Shown here piece by piece: positions 35,912 through 48,500 of a DNA stretch of 64,000 bases (position 1 is its first letter; each line of letters opens with the position of its first letter). A program made the position numbers and the translations under genes. Source of the DNA: Sipunculus nudus (lineage: Eukaryota > Annelida > Sipuncula > Golfingiida > Sipunculidae); NCBI GenBank assembly GCA_026874595.1, contig CM049306.1, positions 74,711,642 through 74,775,641 on the forward strand, written 5' to 3'. Under the pieces are notes generated by a model. That model made no database searches, was not told where the DNA came from, and saw nothing but the letters and a program-made list of their open reading frames with translations.

Positions 35912-37074
35912 CTAGAATACGGGTAACTGACAAGTGACTACATGTATCTTCCAAAATCGGATAGTGAGGCATGGATTGAGTGGCAAGGGGAAATAGAGTG
36001 AGGTATGTTGCATATTAGCATGGATGTCTGCAGCCTAAATGTGTATGTAGGTTGTGCCACCTACCACAAATCCAGAAAGCTGTCCAAGTTGTATACACCT
36101 GCAAAATTTTAGGCAGAAAAGTCAAACCACTACATGTATATGAGCGATTTTTGCCCATGGCAGACAAACAGACAAACACTGTGCAAAAATCTTTGCAGGT
36201 AACCCCTCCAGTTTTGTGTATGATAAAGACCTATGTGAGATCTAAACACATGAACAATTTTGGCCCAATCGGTCAAATGGTTCCTGAGATATGAGCTTGG
36301 ATGTGTGCAGCGTTAACTAGAATGTAGGTGGCATCTGTCATAAAATCAAGAAAGCTGTCCACGATGTATAAACCTGCAAAATTTTAGGCAGTTATGTCGA
36401 ACCACTACAGAGAAATGAGTGATTTTAGGCCACGGCAGACTAACAGACAGACGCTGTGCAAACATTGTTACAGGTGGCGCCACCATTTTTTGTGTATGTT
36501 ACAGAGCTATCAAAGGGCTACATTTGTATAAATTTTATTTCCTGATCGGTCAAACGGTTCCCGAGATATAAGCTTGGATGTCATCAGCGTGAACGTGAAC
36601 GTAGGTGGCGCCACCTGTCATTAAATCAAGAAAGCTATCCTGGATGTATACGCATGACGAATTTCAGGTGAATTAGTCAATTCACTGCAGAGATATGAGT
36701 GATTTTAACCCAAGGCAGATGAACAGATGGACACTGTGCAAACATGGTTACAGGTGGCGCCACCATTTTTTGTGTATGTTATAAAGCAATCCAAGGGCTA
36801 CATTTGTATCAATTTTATTTCCTGATCGGTCAAACGGTTCCCGAGATATGAGGGTTTATGAGTGGAAACAGACCCACAAATGGACACTGGATAGAGAGTA
36901 TAGGTCAGAGGTCAACGCAAATTGGTTAGGCACCAGTTCACATGTGACCCGATAATAGGTGTAAGTTTGGGGAAAATCGGTCCATAAGTCTCCAAGGAGC
37001 TCTCTGGAAACGAACACCGGCAGAGGAACCCGGTCAAAAACATAGTATCCGCAAAACTTCGTTTTGGCAGATGC
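35912..37074 (+). mobile_element. Element B nested in the right A copy (shared insertion)
   Basis: CTAGAATACGGG to GTTTTGGCAGATGC, flanked by A runs. It corresponds to 29139-30309 in the left copy, so it was present before A was copied. Palindromes GGTGGCGCCACC lie at 36475, 36605 and 36755. Confidence 0.8.
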
Positions 37075-37418
37075 AAAAATACAGGTGGCTCCACCAGTCT
37101 GCATAAACTAATAAAAACACTTAATGGTCAATATCCATGCAAAAAATCATGGTGATCTCTGCATTAGTTGTTCAGACACTTAAGTTTTTGTATCAAATTG
37201 TCCATTATTCTGAGGGATACTTCGGAGTCCTATAGCTTGAAGGATATGGGTAACAGAGACCTAATTTCAAGTTTCCATAGGCACCTTTAATGGGCCTCCT
37301 TGCATGACAAGAATGAAGATTCTAGGTCCAGTTGTTGCGATTTGTACCCTGTTGACAGATAACCACATCTTTAAAGGTCTCAAAAAAAAGAAAAAAATTC
37401 GTAAAAATTTGAAAAAAA

Positions 37419-38500
37419 CTAGAATACGGGTAGTCGACAAGCGACTATGTGTATCCGCCAAAATCAGAGAAGGACGGGTGAAGTAAGGCATGGATTGAGT
37501 GGCAAGGGGATATAGAGTAACATGTGTTAAATATTAGAATGGATCTCTGCCACATAAACATGATTGTAGGTGGTGCCACCTGTTATTTGAATGAGAAACT
37601 ATCCAAGATATATACACAAGCATTCTTGTGTATGTTATAAAGCTATCCAAGGGCTACATTTGTGTAAAAAAATTGTCCTGATTGGTTGAATGAGTCCGGA
37701 GATATAAGCATGGATGTCTACAGCGTGAACCTGAATGTAGGTGGCGCCACCTGTCATAAAATCAAGAAAGCTATGCGGGATGTACAAGCATGCTGAATTT
37801 CAGGTAATTTGGTCAAACCACTGCAGAGATATGAGTGATTTCAACCAAAGGTAGACAAACAGATGGACCCTGTGCAAAAATGGCTGCAGGTGGCGCCACC
37901 TTTTGTTGTGTATGTTATAAAGCTATCCCAGGGCTACATTTGTGTAAAATTTTTTTCCGGATCGGTCAAACGGTTCCCGAGATATATGGGTTATGTGTGG
38001 AGCATTAACGTGAATGTAGGTGGCGCCACCTGTCATAAAATCGAGAAAGCTATCTAGGATGTATACGCATGCCGAATTTTAGGTGAATTAGTCAAACCAC
38101 TGCAGAGATATGAGTGATTTTAACCCCAGGCAGATGAACAGATGGACACTGTGCAAACATGGTTGCAGGTGGCTCCACCTTTTGTTGTGTATGTTATAAA
38201 GCTATCCCAGGGCTACATTTGTGTAAAAAATTTTTCCGGATCGGTCAAACGGTGCCAGAGATATAAGGGTTTATGTGTGGAAACAGACGCACAAACGGAC
38301 GCTGGGCAGAGACGAAAGGTCAGAGGTCAAGGTCACTTGGTTAGGCACCAGTTCACATGTGACCCGATAATTTGTGTAAGTTTCGGAAAAATCTGTCCAG
38401 TAGTCTCAGAGGAGTTCTCCGGAAACGAACGCGGCGGCGGCGGCGGAGGCGGAACCCGGTCAAAAACATAGTATCCGCAAAACTTCGTTTTGGCGGATAC
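37419..38500 (+). mobile_element. Element B, younger insertion unique to the right A copy
   Basis: CTAGAATACGGG to TTTTGGCGGATAC, AA on both sides. Subterminal GTATCCGCCAAAA (37451-37463) is the exact complement of TTTTGGCGGATAC (38488-38500). Terminal hairpin 38471-38483 with 38487-38500, loop TTC. The left A copy has the uninterrupted site (eight T then AGAT-free flank at 28783-28802), which fixes the ends. Confidence 0.85.
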
Positions 38501-40226
38501 AAATAGAGGTGGCACACCCAGTCTGCAGAAACTGATGGAACAGTTCATGATCAATATGTATGCCGAAAATCATGACCATCAGTGTTGTAGTTATTGAAAT
38601 ACTGCAATTTTTGTATCAAATTTTCCATTATTCAAGGGGGGGGGGGTATTTTGGACCCATACAGCTTAAAGATATTGGGTAACAGAGACCTAATTTCAAG
38701 TTTCCATGGAGACTTTTCATGGGTCTCCCTGTGTGTCAAGAATGAAGATTCTTGGTCCAGTTTTTATGATTTGTGCCCTGTTAACAGATGTTCATATCTT
38801 TAAAGGTCTCAAAAATACCGGAAAATTTGTAAAAAAAAAAACCGAACAAATACAGGTGGTGCCACCAGTCTGCAGAAACTTATGAAACACTCCATGATCA
38901 ATATCCATGCAAACAATTATGGTTATCTCTGCATTAGTTGTTCAGATACTTTAGCTTTTGTATCATAGTCAAATTTTCCATTATTCTGAGCTGTACTTTG
39001 GAGTGCCATAGCTCAAAGGATATGGGTAACAGAGACCAAATTTCAGGTTTCCATGGAGACTTATCATGGGTCTCCCTGTGTGTCAAGAACGAAGATTCTA
39101 GGTCCAGTCGTTACGATTTGTACCCTGTTGACAGATAACTACATCCTTAAAGGTCTCAAAAATGGAGAAAACAATTCGTGAACATTGAAAAATACAGGTG
39201 GCGCCACCAGTCTGCACAAACTGATGAAACATCTCATGATCAATATGTATGTCGAAAATCATGACCATCAGTGATGTAGTCAATGAGATATTGAAGTTTT
39301 TGTATGAAACTTTTGACTATTCTGGGGGGTAATTTTGGGCCCCATAGCTCGAAGGATATGGGTAACAGAGACCTAATTTCTGGTTTCCATGGAGACTTTT
39401 CATAGGTCTCTCAGTGTGTCGAAAATTAAGATTCTAGGTCCAGTCGTTACGATTTGTGCCACGCTAACAGATGACAGCATCCTCAAAGGTCTCAAAAATA
39501 GAGGAAAAAATCGTAAAAAATCAAACAGTACAGGTGGCGCCACCAGTCTGCAGGAACTGATAGAACATCTCATGATCAATATGTATGCCAAAAATGAAGA
39601 CCATCAGTGATGTAGTTATTGAGATATTGAAGTTTTTGTATGAAATTTTTCACTATTCTGGGGGGTAATTTCGGGCCCCATAGCTCGAAGGATATGGGTA
39701 ACAGAGACCTAATTTCTGGTTTCCAAGGAGATTTTTCATGGACCTCTCAGTGTGTCAAAAATTAAGATTCTAAGTCCAGTCTTTATGATTTGTGCCTTGT
39801 TAACAGATGTTCACATTTTTAAAGGTCTCAAAAATAGAGAAAAAAATTCGTAAAAAATCGAAAAATACAGGTGGCGCCACCAGTCTGCAGGAAGTGATGT
39901 AACATCTCATGATCAATATGTATGCCAAAAATCATGACCATCAGTCAAGTAGTTAATGAGATATTGAAGTTTTTGTATGAAATTTTTGACTTTTCTGGGG
40001 GGTACTTTGGGGCCACATAGCTCGAAGGATATGGGTAACAGAGACCTAATTTCTGGTTTCCAAGGAGATTTTTTATGGACCTCTCAGAATCCCAAGTTAC
40101 AAGGTTCTAGGTCCAGCGGTTACGATTTGTGCCTGGTTAACGGACGGACAGACGGACAGACGGACAGACGGACGACGGACAAAGAGTGATCGCTATAGCT
40201 CAGATGACTTTCAGTCAGCTGAGCTA

Positions 40227-42387
40227 AAAAATTAAACTAAAATAAAAATTTGATTTATAATTAGTTAATGTTTTTGCCTCATTAAGTTAATCATCAGAAT
40301 ATTTGATTCCCACATACGGATGGAAGCTATCCAAATGCAGGTCCATACATGGGTCCTAGGCAGAAATATGGAAAGTATAGAAAGGCATCCTCGGGTGTAT
40401 AAAAAACAAAAGTCTAAAGAACATTTGTGGATCACTCATGGATAGACTACATCTCATTGTTCTAATAGAGTTTATTGGCACTCTGGACACAAGTAAAATA
40501 CAAAAAATTCAGATGTGCTATTGATAAGTCATAACAATTAAAGTATCACAAAACAGGTGCTTCTAAGAATGTACATTAAATAATTTTATTATCTAAGAGA
40601 AATCAGAACCCCAAAAGAGGAAAAAATATAGCAGATACATGTCTCTGTTGTTACAGATATGTCATCTACAGTAATTAATATTCATTAAAGAACTGTATAA
40701 ATATAAACTATACAATGTGTTCTGCAATATACATATAGTTACACAATACATGTACTGGTACATGAGGTAAAGTTAAGTACTAACTGACTGCTAATACAAT
40801 AAGGTTTTGTGTCCCTTTGATAAGTGGTAACAGGTACAGTGAAATCTAACCTGACAACCACCCCACTATAACAACCACACCCTCTAAGATGACCACATTT
40901 TTCGTCCTGGGCTAATGTAAATCATCATTAAACCCTCCCGCTAACACAGCCATTTGGGCTGGTCCCATAGGTGGATGTGTTAGTAAGATTTCACTGTATG
41001 TTAAAATAAAAAGTAAAATGATAACAGAACAACAACAGTGGCATATCAGAGCCAGTCTGAAATGGTTAAGTCAGAGTAATGTTACAAGTAACCACTTGAA
41101 AGGTTTTGCCATTCAGAAGCACCTGAGTTCTTCATGTTGGATAACACACTGAGATCTACTGAATATGTGTACATGATAAATGTCCTTCATAAGATTGATA
41201 CAGAATTTGGCACAATTTAATCATATGAAGAAATTTGGCACAAAATTTTACCCATGATACAGATGTATGTCTGGTTATTTGCAACATCAGTAAAAGTCCA
41301 GTAAATGTAACCTTGTTTCCTAGCTCTTCCTAGCTGGTGTTCAGTCCTGATGTTTTTGCAATTTCCTTCAGCATTGAAGGCTCTAGATTATGTAAAAAGG
41401 TACTTGGGATTAGAATTGCCTCAAAACAGGATAAATTGGAAAAAAATCTGAGATGAGCAATGTTTGCAGTGAAATCTGTACTGAACTACAGAGTACTGTA
41501 CCATACTGTTTCATCTACATCAAATAAAACCAGCTACAGATTTGGTGTTGTGTTTTGCATCAGTGTCTTGTGACCTATTTATAATCATTGTAAGTTTTAA
41601 GGAAACACCTTCAATAATATCTAACATTATTCATAAAGGTACAACAATGCTAAAGAGAAATATTTACTGCAATCCTCTAGCTTTGCTGTGAATAATATCT
41701 GCATGTGCGGTTTTGCACAAAACTCTGGTAAAATTAAGTACAAGTAAAGAAAATACCAGTTCTCAGTATTCAGTAATTCTGAATATCATACAAGAACATG
41801 TGACCATTGTGTAAGACATTACAAACAAGGATACCTTAGTATAAATAACTTCGGCAATATTAAATACAATCTTTACAAATGCATAAAGCTCTGATCAGTA
41901 TGCCAGGTGTTGATATCACTGGTATCAGTCTGCAGGGTAAGCAAGTTTATTGTAATAATGTAAGTAATTACTGCCATCTCAAGCAACACCTGGGCTGAAT
42001 TCATGCTCATTTCAGCTGCAAAGTGCAGCAAAACATTGGAGTCATGGCTTTGAGAACATAAAAACGTTCCTACCGAATGAGCAGAAACATACTGTGTTCA
42101 AATTTCACTTCATTATATATTTCCATTAACAACAGTGAGAAAGTTTAGTTACTTCACCCTGGGTCAGTCTATTTATAAGGCTTTTTGGTGGGAAGACATT
42201 ATCGGACTAGAGACGTTTGATTGTACCCATTATCCAGTATTTCCAACAGACCTGTAATGTTAATATATTCCTGTAACCTAGAAACATAATGCCTAACAAT
42301 TTACATTATAGCTATATATGGTGTAATTTATGCAATGTCTACTACTATGGCTTAAGAAGTAAGCTACAGAAGAGCTGATGGATTCTC
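40227..42387. other. 3' flank and likely 3' UTR of the CCDC162-like gene
   Basis: Convergent intergenic stretch. On the minus strand AATAAA signals occur at 41951-41946 and 40476-40471; either could end the transcript. It also contains a small MITE. No gene seen. Confidence 0.4.
40835..40998. mobile_element. Small TIR MITE, 164 bp
   Basis: TACAGTGAAATCT at the left end and AGATTTCACTGTA at the right end are perfect inverted repeats. A TA target duplication is compatible. Related fragments lie near 18165 and 21136. Confidence 0.65.
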
Positions 42388-42534
42388 TTAATATACTCTG
42401 GGGCGTGCTTGCTGTTGCTCTTGTTGCTGTTGCTGGTGGAGCTCTTGGAGCCGAATCAAAATCTCATGATGGTTTGGAGGATCCAGTTCATGTACAAGTT
42501 GGTCCGCGATCCGACTACGAAGCCTTGTGACAGT
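42388..42534 (-). CDS. CCDC162: CCDC162-like, terminal exon (19 of those visible)
   Basis: Acceptor ATCTTTGCAG. TVTRLRSRIADQLVHELDPP, then a leucine-rich helix and a Q-rich tail (HQQQQQEQQQ) ending RVY and TAA. Begins phase 0. Confidence 0.8.
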   Translation of the reverse strand, partial: TVTRLRSRIADQLVHELDPPNHHEILIRLQELHQQQQQEQQQARPRVY

Positions 42535-45500
42535 CTGCAAAGATAAAATGTGAAAGATTTAGATGGCTGAAAGGTTTATTTGGACATATAATTTTCCATT
42601 TTTTCATGTTAAATTGATATGCACATCCATAGAAATCCATTTTGGTTTCAGACTACATGCACATAATTATCCTGGTGCCAACTGTGCACTGTGTACTGTA
42701 TTTGGGGGTCCTGTTTGGGAATCAGTAATTATACCAGTTGCTGGATTATAGCTCCAAGATACCTCCAAAGGTGTATTCATTTGTGACTGAAACATCTGCA
42801 GGGCACAGCCTTCCCATTAAGCCTGTAGAGAAATCATCCTGGGTGACCAGGAAAAATCTCACCACTCCTCAGCTGAGATTCAAGCTCAATTAAAATTTAA
42901 ATTGCAGTAGAAAATGTCAATACTGATACAAGACTTTAATGGCTAGTGTGCTGTTCCACAAAAAACAGTAAAAGTGATTAAATCACATTCAGCTGCTCCT
43001 GTTACTTGTGTGACATCCATGTTTTTACTTTGTGTTCATAAATTATGTTTTCTTTTAATAGTTTTTTGTTGTTGTTGGAGGAACCACCTCTTTTTTATGC
43101 TAGCTTAACTAAGTATATGTACATTTGCAGAATTCCATTCTGGTTTCGGACCAGTGACAGAACAGTATCACACACTTCCTCTCATTTTATTTCCTGGTGT
43201 TAACCAGGCCTGGTGAATACTGCACCTGCAAGGCCTTGATGTGTAATCATCCCCATTGCTGAATCAAACCAATGAGGAACCCCTAAAAGGCACACTCGCT
43301 AATGAGTGAAACACAGCCATTGGCCATTAAGCCTACAGAGCACTACCCATGGGTGGGGGCTGACCGTGAAAAATTTCACTGCCTTGGCTGAGATTTGAAC
43401 TCACAATCTTCATAAATTATCTTATGGCAACTGACAGGAGTCCTGTCTATTATATAAATCTTTTTAAATATGAAGTGAAGCAAATATACATAGAGAAGAC
43501 TAAATAGAAAATAAAATGTGAACAAGAAATTTAACATAACTGTGAAATGAACAAAGTAAAATATGAATTTAAAACAAATGTGACTCTCACTGGCTTACAC
43601 CGTTGGATGATCTTTCCATATGCCTGTTATGTAAGAGCAAAATTAATATCATCCTCAGTCTAATATGTTAAGTACACGAAGAAATCTGGCAACAGAAGTT
43701 GAAGAGAAGAAAAGCTGTAAGCCACTTATATAATCTCATAATTGTATGAAAAACTATAAAAATATCATAATCATAATTCTTAATTATCTTCTTAAATATA
43801 TCACTATCACTCTTTCCCTTGGCTTTTGGATTGAGAGTATCCATTTATGACCCCAAAGATAATATCTTAATGAATATTATTGTTACTCGACTTAATTGAT
43901 TACTTGATAGATAATACCCGAACGTATGTTTATCTATGGGACTGGAGAATCATAAATTTTAAAATATATTTGTAGTTCTATATATTCTTCCTCCAGTAAT
44001 CTTGGGATGTGCAATAATGACACTGGATAATTAGGTCTGTAGCTTTTATGATTACCAAGTAGTTTCTGAATTATATTATTGCCGGAACCAGGCTATGTTT
44101 ATTTAATTTCAACCATAGCAACAGACATAATTCTAATTTAAAATTCATTAAAATAATTCAAATCCACAAGTCACACCCATCTAAAAGGTGATATGGTGAG
44201 GATAAGTACTTACTGATTTTGGTCTCTGGATTTTCTTGGCCTCTGAGCTGCGTGGATCTGGATTGGGAGTGAGGCTGCGGTTCGCTGGGAGAACGACGGG
44301 TGGTGGCCAGTTTGGACTGATGGAGCCTCTGAGGGAACTACCCTGCTGTGATCGTCCTACTCCAGCAGAGGTCGCTCTGCTTCTGCTCTTCTTTCCTGCA
44401 AGTCACATGATTTAGGTATTTCACATGATTCAGGTATGTCACATGATTTAGGTATATCAAATGACAACAGATCAATATAAGCTTGTGAGATTAAAACTTC
44501 TCTGTCCTTACCCAAGAAGCAAACAAAGATTCTAACAGTGATGCATTCTAGTCCATACCACCCGAGTCAGAGTGATAGTCCGAGTCCAGGCTACTTGAGT
44601 CCCAAGTCCGAGTCCTGGGTCTCCTTTGAGTCCAGGTCATCTGGAATCTGAGTCCAATAAAACGGAATATTTATTAAAAGAAATTTAAAATGGAAATTTG
44701 GGCTTATTTTAGTTTATACATGCTTTATACTTAAGTGTTTAAATACATTTAGCTCCAGATGCACAGCTAAAGCTATGTATATATGGCTTTTTTTTAAATT
44801 CTGTTAATAGTTTGCACATGTATATAAATCGACTAGAGATGGACCCAGCCTGATTTCCCCAAGTCTGTACCTGCAAGTCCAAGTCAGCCAAGTCCCAGTC
44901 AAAGACGCCCCCCCCCCCCCCCACACACCACCTGAGTCATAGGTCGGAGTCCCTAAAAAATGGACCAAAGTCTAAACTCATGTACTCCCACTTGAGTAAT
45001 CCATCACTGTATTCAAAGATAAATAATGAATAATCATGTCAGCCAATAGGCAAAACAAATGAGAGATACATTCTTACAGGATTTACAAAATACAAGATTT
45101 ACTGATTCTTCTCTAAAATAAAAAAGCAATAAAGCTAAGGATATTCTACTTAAAACGGGAATTGATTTTTTAATTCCTACCAGAAGCGGCAGATGCTGAA
45201 ACTGTGGGGACACCAATGGCTGTCTGTGGTCTGCTGTAGAGTGATGTAGTTTCAAAATCATACATCTGGAAAAAATAATGATCATTCTATTAAGTACACT
45301 GACAGCATAACAATTCAAAAAAATTAATCTGTACTGTTAACATTTAGAGAACTGTAGTAAGTACACCTCTTCAGAGAGATCAAGTTCTTTACATATTGTG
45401 TTTTGCTTAAAACAAATCACAAATTCCTGTATTACCAAATTTAACAGACACATACATGCAAAAAAGTATCAGAACTCTGAATAGTATATCATTGAACCAA

Positions 45501-48500
45501 AATACACATGAAATAATTGTGCTTTGGTTAAATATAGCGCCACTTTGGCCCTCTGACATTAGAGAGTCTACAACCAGTGACTGGCTGTCAGAATGTGTTA
45601 CATCCTGCAGCGAGGAAGACACTTTAAGGCACTTTGAGGATGCAAATATTTTCACATTACTCTGACAATGCCTCATGGTCTACAAGTACGCTGTCACTTT
45701 ACATTAACCAGACCAATCGTTAGCTTAGTTAGTATACCTTCTAACAACTGCTAACATGAGCAAACACAGTTGTGTTTTAACTCAGTATATTGGCAAATCC
45801 CTCTGCATGTTTATTGAATTTTAGACCGCATGAATACAAGCATGGCTCGCACTGGTTACTCTACGCAGCCAACTTGTATGTGATACAGTAAATGAATCGT
45901 TACCACAGAGATGGAGTTTCAGTTTTTGGGTTGTGAGTTCACATGTAATCTTTTGTGTTAATTTATCATTCCTAGCCTAATGTTAAGATTATGGTCTGTT
46001 TACAATGATGTTTATGCAATATGTTGGACAACCACTGTGATGCATTCCTCTATATGACTTGTATCACGTCTCACGTTAGGCTTACCAGCCAAATTTTAAT
46101 GACTATGGAGTGCCTTGTCACCCCTAGTTTAAACAGAGAAACACAAGGTCTAACTGGACATACATGAATAAGGGTTGGCATATTACAAAAGTATATCAAT
46201 TTATGCAAGATATTTAATATTGATTATCTATGGCTCTGAAAAGAATTATTTCAATTACTGATGAGCCATTGCATATATGACTGAACAAGAATACTGCAAT
46301 TTTCTTAAGCACAAAGATAAAACTTCACAGACAGACCTGGGCTTGCAGTTCATCCACTCTCTGGAAAGCATCCAGCTTCAGGGACCGCTCGTGACACAGC
46401 TGTTTTTTAATGGTTGTAACATCTTTCTTTGCCTTATCTGTCATTATCTGCTGCAGCTTCTTCGTCTTATCCTGGGCATCTGACAGGTATTTCAGCATGG
46501 AGTCTTTGTCTTCTAGCTCCTCTAACTGTAACACAGAGAAGAAAGATTGTTCATTTAACCTTCTGCACTGTTGCCGTTCACTGTGTATGTTGTGTTTTAC
46601 ATATTTCTTACTGTTTATACTGAATTCTCATGATAACTTTATGCCCCCTTTGTTGTTTATATTTCTTACCAACTTACTTCTTCCTGTTATATTCTTATGA
46701 GTAGGCCAAAAAAGGCATGGTTCTCAGGTACTTTTTTTCATAAATCGGTGCAGGTGGGCAATATTTGTATGTTTCGATACAAATGTCATATGATCAGGGG
46801 AAAGCATGAAAATAACAGAATTTTGTTCCTAAACAGGTAAAAACACTACATCACAAAGGAAATCTTATAAAATTAATATTTATTATTTTTTTATCTTCTT
46901 GAAAGATTAAATAAAAATAAAAATTTTTGATCTGGGGGGTTAAAATTGATGTGGGCGGTGCCTGAGAACCATACCTTTAATTTTTTTTTGGTCTTTTATT
47001 TACACATTTTCTGTATGTGTAAAAATTCAAACATTCAAGTGACTATATCCTGTTTTCTTTTTTTAACACATTTTGTCCCTTGAATATTTATTACCATTTT
47101 TTTCTTCACCTGACATTACTGTGTGTTTTTTTTTTAAATTTATATATACTATTCATTCCTGTGATTATTTCTTGACAGTCTTTCAAATGCTATATTCATG
47201 TGAATATTTCTGTTCAGATATATTTTCTTACCAGTTTTTCAATATTTGCCTTCTTGGCATCCTCCAGCTGTTTCTGGCTCTGAGCTCTCTGCTTGGCTTC
47301 ATGTGACTTCTCTTTCTTTTCTCTCAACTGAAATATGAAAAATGTGAAATCTTTCCAGCTGTACTTCCCTAATATTTCATGCTTCACACAGATATATCTC
47401 ACATCTCTAAACAGTTGTAACCACTCTTCATCTACTACTCAAACTTAAAGTGAACTCCTACACATCTACAGCTTCTACAATTGTTGTTTATCAAGAACCT
47501 CTACTAAGAAACCTCTCCTCTGGTTGTATTTTATAAAGCAATTCAGTTCCATGCCATTACAATGAATACTATTATTAAATAAAGTAATGAAATAGCTCCC
47601 TTATAAAAAGGAGTGAACCTTGTGACTGAGCCAAATCAATTAAATCCTGGGTTCTGCTGTATGTTTTTTATTCTGTAATCCCAGACAGACATTTTACCTC
47701 TTTCTCAAGTTGCTTCTTCACTTCCTCTGCTTCTCTCTCTGTGACCTTGAGGCTGCTCTTGAGTGCGAGGAGCTGTTGCCGAAGCAACACAATTTCCTCT
47801 TCAGCAATCATGTGCAGCTCCAGATTTTTTCTTCTGCTACTGTCTAGATCATGCTTAAGGTTAGCTTGCTGTGGAGTAGTTAAATGGAAAATATGCATGG
47901 TAGATATATAGTTTATGGCACATAAGCAAAGTTTATAAATGCAAAGAAAATGTTTCCCTTAAAATGTGCAAAAAAAAAAAAAAATAAAAGTATAAAGAGT
48001 AAATTCATGCACATATGTTCTGTTGTTACTAAGCAAATGTGAATACCCAGGAAGTTTGACGGTTCCAATAAAATGGCAAATGGCCAAATGTTTACTGATA
48101 TTTGTTCCCAAAGGATTATGTCATTCCAACATTTGTAAAGTTTAACATTAACACATCCATGTGAGTTAACCATATTCTAATGTAATGGCCTCATAAAATC
48201 TATAGTGCATGAAGTAGTCTCTTTAAGAATATTAATAATTATGAGATACCATTTTAGTACTGTTGACAAACCTGTATCTTTTTCTAGTTGGCTAAAGTGT
48301 CAGTTGTATGATGTTTAACTTACCAGTTTGGTATGATTGATGTTCTTTTGGGTTTGTTTCCAGTTGCCCAAGGTTTTAAGTTTCACCATCAGAGTGGTCA
48401 GTTTGTGGTTTTCCTCTTGAACTTCTCTCACTTGTTTAGCATGATCTTTTTCTCTGTTAGTAAATTCATCATCTGGGAAGAAAACAAACATAGATATTAC

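Larger units (their letters stand above)
35730..40226 (+). mobile_element. Family A composite element, right copy, about 4.5 kb
   Basis: 5' end CAAGTGACCCATGGGTCATG, then subterminal GCTCAGCTGACTG at 35752-35764. Its exact complement CAGTCAGCTGAGC lies at 40212-40224, in the outer arm of the terminal hairpin (40197-40209 with 40213-40225, loop TTC). A GGACAGAC repeat precedes the hairpin. The body matches the left copy in inverted orientation. The extra length is one B insertion at 37419-38500; without it both copies are about 3.41 kb. No Rep/helicase or transposase frame. Confidence 0.8.

Noticed and set aside
27085-40226. A single large inverted segmental duplication
   Set aside because: Similarity ends exactly at the element termini on both sides and one arm carries an extra insertion. 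Two insertions of the same mobile composite explain this better.
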